A stretch of DNA of 64,000 nt from Heterotrichella gracilis. Its lineage: Eukaryota; Sar; Xanthophyceae; Tribonematales; Xanthonemataceae. Positions 51,845 through 61,362 of this stretch are shown piece after piece. The stretch lies in contig JAULBX010022186.1 of assembly GCA_032358255.1 (NCBI GenBank), forward strand, positions 1-64,000. The letters are read 5' to 3'. The notes beneath the pieces are model-generated. The model saw only the letters and a program-made list of their open reading frames with translations, had not been told where the DNA came from and searched no databases. The translations under genes were made by a program, and so were the position numbers. Each line of letters starts with the position of its first letter. Positions within the stretch are counted from its first letter, which is position 1.

Positions 51845-53701
51845 CTACTCGATCAATAATTTTCGGGATCCAATTTGTTTATGAGAATCATTAATTAAAA
51901 CGCAATTGTAAAATCCGGCCAATAGGCCGGTTGTAGTTATTTCATTTAAGCCGTTCATCAGTTTTTGTTCATATACTTTTTGTCCTAGTGTATTATAAAT
52001 AACTAAGCTGCCTGTGTTGGTTCCTGGAGGTGTTTCAATTTTAAAGACACCACTGTTAGGATTCGGATACAATGCAAAATTAAGATCTGTGTTTTTGAAT
52101 TCATCTAGACCCAATGTACTTACACAGGTTACATAACCCACAGAACTGTCCCATAAATTGGATTGCGCTGTTCTTAATCCTGTTTGATTGCCATTTGGCG
52201 TAGCTTTTATCTCCAGATAAGGATCAGTAGCTGAATTATACTGCGGCCATGCAACAAGTCCTGAACCGTTAGGATTTCCGGTATTCGCAAAATTGACCCA
52301 ATAACTCAACATTGCCTTCTGCACCGAATCATCCTGCGGTTTAAAGAGTGGACCTGTTCCTGCAGTAGCGTTTTCCCAATTATTAAATACATAAAATAAT
52401 TCCATGCCATGATAACTGCCCAATGGTGTAAGGGGTGCAAAGGTATGCTTGTGTGTGAAAAAATAACGCCATACCGGATCTATTTGATTCATACTAACGC
52501 ATTGTGCAGTTCTTCTTGCAGGCGCCGTAAATTGCGCATCGCTTAAAATGCCAACATACGATTGTCTCGCTTGTGTAGTATTACTTCCGGGCGGGTAGAG
52601 GGTAGTGGCCTGGGTTTGTAAACTTGATGGTACAGTTGTATTTATTAATGCTGTTACCATTGCAGGAATAACCGTTGGAGGTGCAGAGAGACTCATTTCT
52701 TCTGAATTAGAACCGATCATCAACGGCACTTTATTAAATGTTCCAGCCTGAATTAATTGCGATGGATAATTATAAAAAAGTACGTTGTCAATTACAGATT
52801 GCCAGTTCAAACCAACGGCTCCTCCGGTTAATGGTGATACTTCATTTTTAATGATCGAATCACTTGGCAGTGTCCGCATGAATGCAATTTTTTGAACATC
52901 TGTGCCAACCGTTGTAAAACTATCTACAAATGCTATTCCTTTATTTTTTGTTGTGTTATAATCGGATAACACCGGCGATGCACTTTGAATGCAGGCACGC
53001 TGAAATAATCCTGCCGCTGCTGGTGTCAATAATAAATTTCCAACATCAAGCCCCCCTGCACTTTCTCCAAATATCATTACCTTGTTGGGATCACCACCAA
53101 AATTTGCAATGTTGTTCTTTACCCATGTTAATGCAAGTATCTGATCCATTACTGCGTAATTTCCTGAAGTGTTATTTGCATTCTCAGGTTCCAATCCCGG
53201 ATGAACTAAAAAGCCTAAAGGGCCAAGCCTGTATTGGATCGTAACAACAACAGCGTTACCTCTTGATGCCATGTTTTTTCCAATAAACATTTGCGTGCCA
53301 CCGCCATCTTCACTGGCGCCACCTTGTTGGTTACCGCCACCATGTATAAACACTAATACAGGCCTTGTACCGGCGCCTGTTTGTGGTGTCCATATGTTTA
53401 GATACAAACAGTCTTCGTTACCCATTAGTGTGTATGTAGATGCACTGCCAGTAGAGAATTTTTTTTGCGGACAAATTGGTGCAAAACTGGTTGTTGCCAG
53501 TGCAGTTACCCATGCAGTTGGGTTTTGCGGCGCTTTCCATCTTAAAGTACTAACGGGTGGTTTTGCAAAAGGTATACCAAGAAATTGATACACGCTTCCA
53601 TTCATACTACCTTGTACCGGCCCAAATTGTGTACTAACGGTTTGCGACCTTAAAACAACTGCAGTTAGTATAAAAACAAAAAGTAAAGCTTTTAATTTCA
53701 T
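51845..53701 (-). CDS. Secreted type-B carboxylesterase with T9SS sorting domain
   Basis: A 618-residue protein with a signal peptide (end near VVLRSQ). The carboxylesterase/lipase domain (about 22-525) has GIPFAKPP, the oxyanion region VFIHGGGNQQGG, the nucleophile Ser (about 214) in FGESAGG, and a His in YHGMELFYVF. The C-terminal ~80 residues (LYPNPNSGVFKIETPPG ... GFYNCVLINDSHKQIGSRKL) are a type A sorting domain for type IX secretion. It acts outside the cell or on its surface. The substrate is unknown. Confidence 0.93.
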   Translation of the reverse strand: MKLKALLFVFILTAVVLRSQTVSTQFGPVQGSMNGSVYQFLGIPFAKPPVSTLRWKAPQNPTAWVTALATTSFAPICPQKKFSTGSASTYTLMGNEDCLYLNIWTPQTGAGTRPVLVFIHGGGNQQGGASEDGGGTQMFIGKNMASRGNAVVVTIQYRLGPLGFLVHPGLEPENANNTSGNYAVMDQILALTWVKNNIANFGGDPNKVMIFGESAGGLDVGNLLLTPAAAGLFQRACIQSASPVLSDYNTTKNKGIAFVDSFTTVGTDVQKIAFMRTLPSDSIIKNEVSPLTGGAVGLNWQSVIDNVLFYNYPSQLIQAGTFNKVPLMIGSNSEEMSLSAPPTVIPAMVTALINTTVPSSLQTQATTLYPPGSNTTQARQSYVGILSDAQFTAPARRTAQCVSMNQIDPVWRYFFTHKHTFAPLTPLGSYHGMELFYVFNNWENATAGTGPLFKPQDDSVQKAMLSYWVNFANTGNPNGSGLVAWPQYNSATDPYLEIKATPNGNQTGLRTAQSNLWDSSVGYVTCVSTLGLDEFKNTDLNFALYPNPNSGVFKIETPPGTNTGSLVIYNTLGQKVYEQKLMNGLNEITTTGLLAGFYNCVLINDSHKQIGSRKLLIE

Positions 53702-53753
53702 ATAATATAGTTAGGGTTTTATATTAGATGCCGGTTTTAATAAAAGGTTTAAT

Positions 53754-54230
53754 TTATAAACTGTTCTTTACTTCTTCAACTTTGTTACTGGCAATTTTAT
53801 CTTTACGCCAATCAAATAAACTGTAAATGAAAGTAATCACTAAAGCACCACCATATGCCCCAAAAGCATATAGTTTAAATTTTTCATCGGCTTTTATATC
53901 CTTTTTAAATCCAAGTAAAAAACAAGCACCAACAATAGCAATTATCCATAAATAGGGGTGGAAGATCAAATTGATAATGCTAATTAATTTGCCTTCGTTC
54001 TTGGTTACATTCCAAAAAGAACGAACGGTGAAGTCTTTACTGTTATATGCCGCAATTATAAAATCGCCATGACTCGAGAAATAAAGTTTATCATTCACAC
54101 CGCGTAATTTTGTTCCGCCAATGTTTATCCATCGTGATTGGATAGTTTCATTATCTTCTCTTCTTACCGTGTCGTAACCGGAATCACCTCTTTTGCCTTT
54201 TGCAACAAGTATAGTATTGGTTGTACTCAT
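53754..54230 (-). CDS. Hypothetical membrane protein
   Basis: A 158-residue protein with a polar N-terminal half (about 1-80) and two membrane helices (about 93-107 and 121-138) before a charged C-terminus. No family is recognised. It is a separate unit between the esterase and the TPR gene. Confidence 0.65.
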   Translation of the reverse strand: MSTTNTILVAKGKRGDSGYDTVRREDNETIQSRWINIGGTKLRGVNDKLYFSSHGDFIIAAYNSKDFTVRSFWNVTKNEGKLISIINLIFHPYLWIIAIVGACFLLGFKKDIKADEKFKLYAFGAYGGALVITFIYSLFDWRKDKIASNKVEEVKNSL

Positions 54231-54294
54231 ATTTATTTAATGATCAGCTTAACAAAGTTAAAATATATTTTGATATTGGGCTTTCTCATTTGCC

Positions 54295-55632
54295 TTATTT
54301 AATGTCAGTTTTCTTATTATTCAAATGTTTCGAAATATATTTTTCGGGGGGCAATAACGATGTTTGTATGCGTTTGGCGTAATGTATACTATCAAGAATT
54401 TCTTTCTGATGATCTTCAACAACTTTCTTTTGTATTTCGATAATACTTTTTTGTTTGCGCGTTATTATTAGGCTTCTTAAAATTAATCCTGCAAAAATAA
54501 ATACAGCAATTAGGCCAAGAATAAAGAACAATCTTTCTTTTTTCGCGGATAATAATTGTAATTTTTGAATTTCAATTTCTTTTTGCTTAAGATCTTCTTC
54601 GTTATTTTTCTCAAGTTGAGCTATCCTTCTGTTAGTTTCTCCGTTCGAAATAGAATCTTTAATTAAAACATAATATGCATAACTTTTTAGTGCGCCCTTA
54701 TGATCTCCAATTTCACTTAAAACAGTGGTTAGGAATTTATAATCCCATTGCAAGCCTTCCAAATGCCCCGCCTTTGTGTCCATTGCTATTGCGCTATCAC
54801 AATAATTTTTTGCAAGATCAATATTAGCTTTTAAACCTTTGTCTTTATAAACATCCAGGTAAAGCATACCCAGATTGATGTAGCATTCAGATATCCCTAC
54901 CTTTTTACCTAATACTTTATACATTTTTAAAGCTTCCATATCGCACCTTAAAGCTTGATCATAGTTTTTCATTAAGCCATAAACACTTCCAAGGTTTGTG
55001 GTTGCGGCAGTTATTCTGTCTTTATCATTTATAGCTTCTGCAGTTTTTAGCGAACGACTATAATAGTTTAACGTGTTTTTGTAGTCTTTTTTATCCTTAT
55101 ACACATTTCCAATACTATTTAAGCATCTCGCAACCCAAACCATATCATTCAGATCTTCATTTATTTTCAATGCCTTAAAAAGGTATTCCAAAGCTTTGTC
55201 AAAATCTTTTTGTACGCGGTAGGCATTTCCAATATTTAAAAGGTTACTGGCAATGCCGTGTTTATCGTTTAATTCTTCATACAATTTTAATGACTTAAAA
55301 CTAAATTCTAGCGCCTTGGTTATATTGGTCATTCGTCTATAACTTCTTCCAATATTCGTGTAGGCTTCTGCAATACCAGGTTTAGAATTTATTTTTTCTG
55401 CTAATAACAAGGCCTGCTTTGCATATTTTAATCCTTCTGCCGGATTTACATCCCAATATTCGAAGGATAAACTATTTAATAGATCTACTTTAACGGCATC
55501 AGTATTTTGCTGCTGCATTAAGATCAGTAAAGAGTCTGCTTTTATAGTTTGTGAAAAACTGTTTAGCCGACAAATGAAGATTGTCAAACAAAAAGTGAAA
55601 TATTTTAGATTTAGCTGCAAATGGCAAAGCAA
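54295..55632 (-). CDS. TPR protein with membrane helix, possibly a SpoIIE phosphatase remnant
   Basis: A 445-residue protein with a signal-like N-terminus (end near LNSFSQ). About seven to eight tetratricopeptide repeats (about 40-320, e.g. AEAYTNIGRSYRRMTNITKA) are followed by a coiled coil, one membrane helix (about 368-388) and a cytosolic coiled coil ending EILDSIHYAKRIQTSLLPPE. In the usual family this last motif leads directly into a PP2C/SpoIIE phosphatase domain. Here the protein stops 15 residues later. It could be a truncated phosphatase or a naturally short form. It lies 4 bp from the cyanophycinase-like gene. Confidence 0.82.
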   Translation of the reverse strand: MLCHLQLNLKYFTFCLTIFICRLNSFSQTIKADSLLILMQQQNTDAVKVDLLNSLSFEYWDVNPAEGLKYAKQALLLAEKINSKPGIAEAYTNIGRSYRRMTNITKALEFSFKSLKLYEELNDKHGIASNLLNIGNAYRVQKDFDKALEYLFKALKINEDLNDMVWVARCLNSIGNVYKDKKDYKNTLNYYSRSLKTAEAINDKDRITAATTNLGSVYGLMKNYDQALRCDMEALKMYKVLGKKVGISECYINLGMLYLDVYKDKGLKANIDLAKNYCDSAIAMDTKAGHLEGLQWDYKFLTTVLSEIGDHKGALKSYAYYVLIKDSISNGETNRRIAQLEKNNEEDLKQKEIEIQKLQLLSAKKERLFFILGLIAVFIFAGLILRSLIITRKQKSIIEIQKKVVEDHQKEILDSIHYAKRIQTSLLPPEKYISKHLNNKKTDIK

Positions 55633-55636
55633 AAAG

Positions 55637-56923
55637 TTATTCCTTCACAAATTTTTTAACGCAGAAACAATTTTCAGAGCGTAATTCAATAAAATAAATT
55701 CCGGGCACTAAGTTTTCGATATTTATTTTTTCTGTATTAAAAAATGTTGCCTGTGTTTTTCCGGTTATATCTTTTACGCTAATCCTTTCTGCGACCCTAT
55801 CAAAGTTTAAAACACTTTTCGTAGGGTTAGGGTAGAAGTTGATTTCATCAACTGAATTACTTTTTATATTTGTTGTAATGCAGGATATGGCACTTGCGCC
55901 TGTTGTTGTAGAAAATGTGCCGTTAACTACAAACCAGTTTTGCCAAATGCCGCCGCTGGCATTTGGATTTTGCCAGTTGTTAAGATCAAAACTTCCGGCA
56001 CCAACAGATGTGCCTTTGATGGCATACACTTTTAATGCCTGGCCCGATCGGTTCCATGTTAATGATTGTGCTGCTGCGCAAGTTTCGGGTCCGTTAGGTA
56101 AGATGCAATTAGGTTGTATAAAATAGGCATTGTCATCATATGTTGGAAAGCCACCATATACTTTTGCAATACCTGTACTGTCGATACAAACTGCCGTATA
56201 TTCGTCGCATGCAATACCATAAAACGCTGCGGAGCTATCTTGGAACAATCTTGCTAAAAAAGTACTATGTCTTCCACGTCTATCCGGATTATCGTAATGT
56301 GTATCGGTAATAACGCGTTTTAAAATGTTATTATGAATAAAATCATTATTCCCAATTGTAACCGAACTGCCATAGGGGTTTGATAACGCAACCGGAGATG
56401 TTACCGAGCCTGCGGCTGCACTAAAATAAGCTTGTCCTTGTATAGCCATACCTGCGCTGGTTCCGCCTATGGGTGTTTTTTTTGTATTGATCAAATAATT
56501 TAACGCGGTGTCAACAGATGTATTATTCCAATAACTAACGTAATCAAATTGATTACCGCCTGCTATCCATACAGCCTCTGCTTCGCGCAATCGCCGTCTT
56601 ACATAAGGATGATTGGCTGCCGCAATACTGGGAATAACCAACGTTTCTACCGAGTTAACCGGAATACCTAAAGAAGAATATAAGTAGGTATTATAACCAT
56701 TTGTGCCCGTAACTCTTATTACAACTATGTCTCCGCCACCACTGCCATTTAGGAACCATTTCATGGCTTCATCATCTTCGGTGGCGCCACCCATCATGCA
56801 TAAACGGTATTGGGTGGGTTTAATAACATTCGAAGTATCGCCGGTAAAATAACTTGTGTATGGTGTTTGCGCTTTTAACAACGAACAAAATAAAAGCAGG
56901 GTATACAATAGAATTATTTTCAT
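55637..56923 (-). CDS. Secreted cyanophycinase-like (S51) protein with T9SS sorting domain
   Basis: A 428-residue protein with a signal peptide (MKIILLYTLLLFCSLLKAQ). The peptidase S51/cyanophycinase-like domain (about 38-290) has LCMMGGATEDDEAMKWFL, VWIAGGNQFDYV and the nucleophile Ser156 in PIGGTSAGMAIQG. The C-terminal ~80 residues (INFYPNPTKSVLNFDR ... GIYFIELRSENCFCVKKFV) are a type A sorting domain. Bona fide cyanophycinases degrade Asp-Arg polymers; the substrate of this secreted form is unknown. It may be cotranscribed with the TPR gene. Confidence 0.9.
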   Translation of the reverse strand: MKIILLYTLLLFCSLLKAQTPYTSYFTGDTSNVIKPTQYRLCMMGGATEDDEAMKWFLNGSGGGDIVVIRVTGTNGYNTYLYSSLGIPVNSVETLVIPSIAAANHPYVRRRLREAEAVWIAGGNQFDYVSYWNNTSVDTALNYLINTKKTPIGGTSAGMAIQGQAYFSAAAGSVTSPVALSNPYGSSVTIGNNDFIHNNILKRVITDTHYDNPDRRGRHSTFLARLFQDSSAAFYGIACDEYTAVCIDSTGIAKVYGGFPTYDDNAYFIQPNCILPNGPETCAAAQSLTWNRSGQALKVYAIKGTSVGAGSFDLNNWQNPNASGGIWQNWFVVNGTFSTTTGASAISCITTNIKSNSVDEINFYPNPTKSVLNFDRVAERISVKDITGKTQATFFNTEKINIENLVPGIYFIELRSENCFCVKKFVKE

Positions 56924-57091
56924 AAACCAAATTTACTTAAATTATTATTATCATAAAATAGAGAAATGCCTGTTGCTAAAGATATGAAACTGCGTCACAA
57001 GGCCCTATTATTGATAATAATCTGTCAATGGAGATAATATCAATTTTTTTCATATATTTAGAAATCATAAAACAAATTAAAACCCAGTCCC

Positions 57092-58720
57092 ATGAAAAAA
57101 ATCTTTACTCTTTTTTTATTAATTAATTCCGCTTTGATATTTGGTCAGTGGACAGCCAGTATGGTTATCCCCACAAACGTTTGTCAGCAAGGGCTTGTTG
57201 CTCATCCAAATGGTAATGTTTATCTTTTTAGTGGATGGAATGGTACCGGCCCTGAAGTAAATTCAATGTACATTTATAATACCGCAACCAATACATGGAC
57301 AACCGGCCCAAGCGTACCCTATACTGCGCGTGGTGTAGCGTATTGTCTTGGAACAGATAATATGGTATATTGCTTAGCAGGTTATCCTGTTACAAGTACA
57401 TTTGCACGTTTTGATGTGGCCACAAGTACCTGGTCAACTTTAACTTCTTGTCCAAATGGAAATTGGGAAGGATCAATGGTGAGTTATAATAATAAAATAT
57501 ATTATGCAGGGGGAGAAACTGTTGAATCATCTATGCGTTCGTACGACATTGCTGCAGGAACATGGTCAACACTTGCAACTATTCCTACAGGTTTAAAGCT
57601 TCATAAATTAGTATCCGGAAACAATGGCTATTTATATATGTTTGGTGGGCATATGAATGGTGGCATACCATCTAATACAGTTCAGCGCTATGACGTTGCT
57701 GCAAACACATGGTCGGTAATTACCACAATGCCGGTACAAAAAAATCAATACGGCGCATGTTTGGCGCCGGATGGTAGAATTTACATTGTGTGTGGAAAGA
57801 ATAATGGCGGTAATAATGGCGGACCATTTTTTAGTGATGTAAATATATATAATCCTTGCTCTAACACATGGACAGTTGGTTTTTCTCATCCCACTGCGCA
57901 TGGTGAACTTGCAGTTACAAGTACGAGCAATGGTATTTTTGCAATGGGTGGAACAAGTGGTACTGCTCTTAATATTAATTATTTTTTACCCGTAACTCCG
58001 GGCTCTTTAGCTTTCCCAAACATTGCTGTTTCTAATCCTACTTTACAGGTTTGTGCAGGTTCATCTGCAACGTTGAATGTTACTGGCGCTAATACTTATA
58101 CCTGGAGCACAGGATCTAACAGCACTGCTATCGTAATTACGCCTTCTGTAAACACTACCTATACAGTTACCGGAACCTCTGTAGCAGGTTGTGTAAGTCC
58201 TACCTTTGCAATAAGCACAGTAACGGTTAACGCCTTGCCAACTCTTTCTGCTACAAGCAACAGTAGTTTAATATGTGTTGGACAAAGCGGCACATTAACT
58301 GCAGCCGGTGCTACAACTTATACATGGAGCACAACTTCAAATTCGACAAGTATTGTTGTTACACCAAGCGTTTCAACAACATATACTGTTGATGGTACTG
58401 ATGCTAATGGCTGTTCTAATGTAACAACCATTACACAGAATGTAAGTTTATGTACAGGAATTGCTTCAGTAATTGGAAAAGATGTGACTGTAGGTCTTTA
58501 CCCAAATCCTACCAATGGTATATTAAACATAGCACTTAGTTCTTTATCTGAAAATGTAAGTATTGAATTATATAACAACATGGGACAATTGATCTTATCT
58601 CAAAAAGTTACTTCTTTAAATTCTGACCTTAATTTAGAGAATACCGCAAACGGTATTTATTCGATTAGAATTACAGAAAATGGTAAAGCTGTGTTTACGT
58701 CAAAAATTGTAAAACAGTAA
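57092..58720 (+). CDS. Secreted kelch-repeat protein with Ig-like repeats and T9SS sorting domain
   Basis: A 542-residue protein with a signal peptide (MKKIFTLFLLINSALIFGQ). Five to six kelch-like repeats (about 20-300; e.g. KIYYAGGETVESSMRSYDIA) should form a beta propeller. Two ~80-residue Ig/PKD-like repeats follow (about 315-455, each with TYTWST...ATS..TTYTV). The C-terminal sorting domain begins at VGLYPNPTNGILNIAL. There are no catalytic residues to name, so a binding role on the cell surface is likely. Confidence 0.9.
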   Translation: MKKIFTLFLLINSALIFGQWTASMVIPTNVCQQGLVAHPNGNVYLFSGWNGTGPEVNSMYIYNTATNTWTTGPSVPYTARGVAYCLGTDNMVYCLAGYPVTSTFARFDVATSTWSTLTSCPNGNWEGSMVSYNNKIYYAGGETVESSMRSYDIAAGTWSTLATIPTGLKLHKLVSGNNGYLYMFGGHMNGGIPSNTVQRYDVAANTWSVITTMPVQKNQYGACLAPDGRIYIVCGKNNGGNNGGPFFSDVNIYNPCSNTWTVGFSHPTAHGELAVTSTSNGIFAMGGTSGTALNINYFLPVTPGSLAFPNIAVSNPTLQVCAGSSATLNVTGANTYTWSTGSNSTAIVITPSVNTTYTVTGTSVAGCVSPTFAISTVTVNALPTLSATSNSSLICVGQSGTLTAAGATTYTWSTTSNSTSIVVTPSVSTTYTVDGTDANGCSNVTTITQNVSLCTGIASVIGKDVTVGLYPNPTNGILNIALSSLSENVSIELYNNMGQLILSQKVTSLNSDLNLENTANGIYSIRITENGKAVFTSKIVKQ

Positions 58721-58737
58721 TTATAATTTTATAATTT

Positions 58738-58773
58738 AAAAACCCCGTTTCGGTTGTCGAAGCGGGTTTTTTT
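58738..58773. terminator. Bidirectional terminator
   Basis: aaaccccgtttcg and cgaagcgggtttttt form an imperfect stem with A and T runs on the two sides. It lies between convergent genes ending at 58720 and 58784. Confidence 0.75.
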
Positions 58774-58783
58774 GTTTAATGAT

Positions 58784-59620
58784 CTACCCTTTTATTTTCT
58801 TTATAAGCAGTAAAATTTCGTCGCTTATTAATTTTGGCTCTTCGTCGTGAATAAAATGGCCTGACTTATTGGTCAAGACCAATTTTATATGTGGAAACTT
58901 TTTTACGTAATCATTAAATATCTCTGTTTTGATCACATTGTCTTCTTCACTGTATTTATCTTTTGTTGTTTTAATAGAGCCAATTAATGTAGTAGGAATA
59001 GTTTTCGGAAATCCTTTATTTGCAACAGACGAAGAGTCTGTTGTGTAAAAATTCCTGAATTCATTTCTTATGATCGTCGAATATTTTGTGCTATCTGTGA
59101 TAAATGAGTTATAGTATTTATCAAATTCAATTTTCTCTTCAGCCGTTCGTAATGCTCTTCGCTTTGGTTTTAGTTCAGGAAGTGCGGGATCAATCAGAAC
59201 GGCACCACAAACCCTATCAGGATATTTGTCTATAAAATAGCGTAAGATCAATCCGCCACGCGAATGCCCGACTAAAACGACAGGCTTATCTATTCCTACT
59301 TTATCTAATAGTTCTTTTAATTCTTCAGAAATATTTTCGAGGCTACGTTCATTGTTGTATGATTCAGACTTACCAATTCCGGCTCTGTTATAACAAAATG
59401 TTTTGGTTGTTTTTGCAACTGTATTTTGAAGTCCGAAAAGATCATCCATAGTTGGACCAAGTCCAGTAATAAAAACCACTACAGGTTCGCCTGTGCCTTT
59501 GATTAAGTAATATTGTTTTTTACCTCTAATTTCAATAAACTGTTCTTTGTCTTTACCCATTTGCCAGGGCATGAATGAAAAACAAAAAAGCGAAAAGAGT
59601 ATCAGTAATTTTTTGGTCAT
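58784..59620 (-). CDS. Alpha/beta hydrolase, exported
   Basis: A 278-residue protein with an N-terminal signal (MTKKLLILFSLFCFSFMP). The fold has VVVFITGLGPTMDD (oxyanion), nucleophile Ser120 in VLVGHSRGGLILRYF, an acid near DPALPEL, and His in NKSGHFIHDEEP (about 256). It is probably an esterase or peptidase. It overlaps the cytochrome gene by 4 bp. Confidence 0.9.
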   Translation of the reverse strand: MTKKLLILFSLFCFSFMPWQMGKDKEQFIEIRGKKQYYLIKGTGEPVVVFITGLGPTMDDLFGLQNTVAKTTKTFCYNRAGIGKSESYNNERSLENISEELKELLDKVGIDKPVVLVGHSRGGLILRYFIDKYPDRVCGAVLIDPALPELKPKRRALRTAEEKIEFDKYYNSFITDSTKYSTIIRNEFRNFYTTDSSSVANKGFPKTIPTTLIGSIKTTKDKYSEEDNVIKTEIFNDYVKKFPHIKLVLTNKSGHFIHDEEPKLISDEILLLIKKIKG

Positions 59621-60057
59621 TTCCCGTTGGGTTGTGTTGCTTTCATAGAAAAGATATATCTTGATAAAGCATCTTTTTGGTCGTCCGTTATTCCTGCTTT
59701 AAGAGCCATTCTATCAATAATTCCCGGCCATGCTTCTTGCGAATAATCATAAACGCTAAAAACTCTGTGGCAACCGCTACATTCGCCGGTGTAAATAGAA
59801 TGTCCTTTGGTTAGCTGTTCTAAAGTTGTTCCCGGATTTCTCATTTGTATGGCATTAACCTGTTGCTCGCCAGGAGCAGCTGAGCCTGAAAAATTTGAAA
59901 AAGAAGTTTTGGTAGGTTCTGTTATTGTCGCTGTTGTTGCAACGGGAATGGGTGTTGCCTCTGTTTTTGTTGTACTTTTTTTAGTGGTATGGCATGCAGC
60001 AATCACTATTGATATAAATACTGTAAATGCAGGTAAGATTAGTCTGGTTGTTTTCAT
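59617..60057 (-). CDS. Cytochrome c-like lipoprotein
   Basis: A 146-residue lipoprotein (signal ending in ISIVIAAC, Cys22). A Thr/Pro-rich linker leads to one class I-like cytochrome c domain with the haem-binding CSGCH (Cys93, Cys96, His97). Methionines near the C-terminus (MALKAGI or FSMKATQ) could be the sixth ligand. It is expected on the periplasmic face of a membrane as an electron carrier. It lies 3 bp from the MORN-like gene and overlaps the hydrolase gene by 4 bp. Confidence 0.87.
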   Translation of the reverse strand: MKTTRLILPAFTVFISIVIAACHTTKKSTTKTEATPIPVATTATITEPTKTSFSNFSGSAAPGEQQVNAIQMRNPGTTLEQLTKGHSIYTGECSGCHRVFSVYDYSQEAWPGIIDRMALKAGITDDQKDALSRYIFSMKATQPNGK

Positions 60058-60060
60058 GTT

Positions 60061-60444
60061 TTAATAGTTAAGAATAGGTGTATCATTTTTGTATTCAACA
60101 GAGTCTCTTAATGTTCCGTCTTTGTAAAAGAATTTCCAAAAACCTTCTTTTTTATTTTCTTTATAGTAGCCTTCTTCCATTTTAGCTCGAACAACTTTTT
60201 TACCATTATTTTCTTTATCTGTTATGATCACAAATTCATTATGGATCCAATGTCCGTCTTTAATGCCGCTTACATAGGTTTTGTTAATAGTTTCTCCGTT
60301 AACGGTTTCAAAAGACACTGGACAGCCTTTTTGAAAAAAAGGCGCCCCAACTATGTCAGACTGTAAAAGCGTAGGGTTTTCATTTTTTAAATCGCAGGAA
60401 ATTAGAATAAATACTAAGAGCGATATAAGTGTAATTTTTTTCAT
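60061..60444 (-). CDS. MORN-variant repeat lipoprotein
   Basis: A 127-residue lipoprotein (MKKITLISLLVFILISC). Two or three degenerate MORN-variant repeats are visible (VSGIKDGHWIHNEFV; GYYKENKKEGFWKFFYKDGT; VEYKNDTPI). Function is unknown. It is in the operon with the cytochrome and hydrolase genes. Confidence 0.75.
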   Translation of the reverse strand: MKKITLISLLVFILISCDLKNENPTLLQSDIVGAPFFQKGCPVSFETVNGETINKTYVSGIKDGHWIHNEFVIITDKENNGKKVVRAKMEEGYYKENKKEGFWKFFYKDGTLRDSVEYKNDTPILNY

Positions 60445-60454
60445 TCTTTTTAAT

Positions 60455-61150
60455 TTACAATTGTTTTGTATAAACGTTTTTGCACATATACCTTATTGCC
60501 GGAGAAAATTGGTAAGCTACACTCTCAATAGTAAAAGTATTTTTTGTGGCCGATAAAGTACCCGATGTACTGCAGCTGCCGGGAATACAATCGCGATCCC
60601 AAAAACCAACTGTAATAGAGTTGCCATTAATTGATGGAGGAGGGAAGGGTACTACATATCCGGATCCAATTTTCATCGAGCTTAATTCAAAACAATTATC
60701 ATCCATAGCAGGTGCTACTGTTGCCGTATAATTGGTTGTGGTAATTGTTGGATTTGGTGCGCCTGCCACAACTGCAACACAGGTGCAAACAACATTATAA
60801 CCGCCATTTAAAAAAGCACATTTATTTTCTACAACATGCACGGTTCGCGTAACAGTTGCTGCCACGTTTCCAGCCGTGTCTGTGTAATCATAATCTACAT
60901 AATATGTACCTTTTACGGCGGTATTTACAGTGCCGCTAGCTTGAATAGTAACACAGCCACTTTTTTCAAGAGAGGCTCCGCGATCATCATAAGAGCTATT
61001 TAAATAAGCAGTGTCAAGCTTGTTACCGTTAATAACAATTACAGGTGGTGTTATATTAACAGGAGCTTCCGTTTGCTCGCACCCTAAAAGTGAAGCAATA
61101 ACAAGTGCGAAAAATATAATTTGCGTTCTCAAAATAATATTTTTTAGCAA
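60455..61150 (-). CDS. DUF5011-like Ig-fold lipoprotein
   Basis: A 231-residue lipoprotein (signal ending LVIASLLGC). The first domain (about 35-110, ...YDDRGASLEKSG...VKGTYYVDYDYTDTAGNVAATVTRTVHVV) matches the DUF5011/HYR immunoglobulin-like fold. The rest is Cys-containing, with about seven Cys (CAFLNGGYNVVCTC etc.). It is probably surface or periplasmic. The 3' end precedes the MORN-like gene by 10 bp. Confidence 0.8.
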   Translation of the reverse strand: MLKNIILRTQIIFFALVIASLLGCEQTEAPVNITPPVIVINGNKLDTAYLNSSYDDRGASLEKSGCVTIQASGTVNTAVKGTYYVDYDYTDTAGNVAATVTRTVHVVENKCAFLNGGYNVVCTCVAVVAGAPNPTITTTNYTATVAPAMDDNCFELSSMKIGSGYVVPFPPPSINGNSITVGFWDRDCIPGSCSTSGTLSATKNTFTIESVAYQFSPAIRYMCKNVYTKQL

Positions 61151-61362
61151 TTATCTTTTTTCTTTCCAAGATAACTTACGTTCCTGTCAAAGCCCAACGG
61201 CTTTATTTGTAACGGATACATTACTTCTTCTGTTTTACTTTCAGTCTTAATTCTTGTTTTGGTGGTTGATCTGTTTTGAAGTTGTGTATCCGCTTTAATT
61301 TCATTTTTACAACTAACAAAAAAAATGCTTAAGGCTGCCAGGCTTATAATAAAAAGTTTCAT
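61144..61362 (-). CDS. Small lipoprotein
   Basis: I choose the start at 61362 (ATG), giving 72 residues with a clean lipoprotein signal MKLFIISLAALSIFFVSC. The upstream ATG at 61383 would add seven residues that break the signal. The mature part is charged, with no recognised domain. The stop overlaps the start of the next gene by 7 bp. Confidence 0.65.
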   Translation of the reverse strand: MKLFIISLAALSIFFVSCKNEIKADTQLQNRSTTKTRIKTESKTEEVMYPLQIKPLGFDRNVSYLGKKKDNC

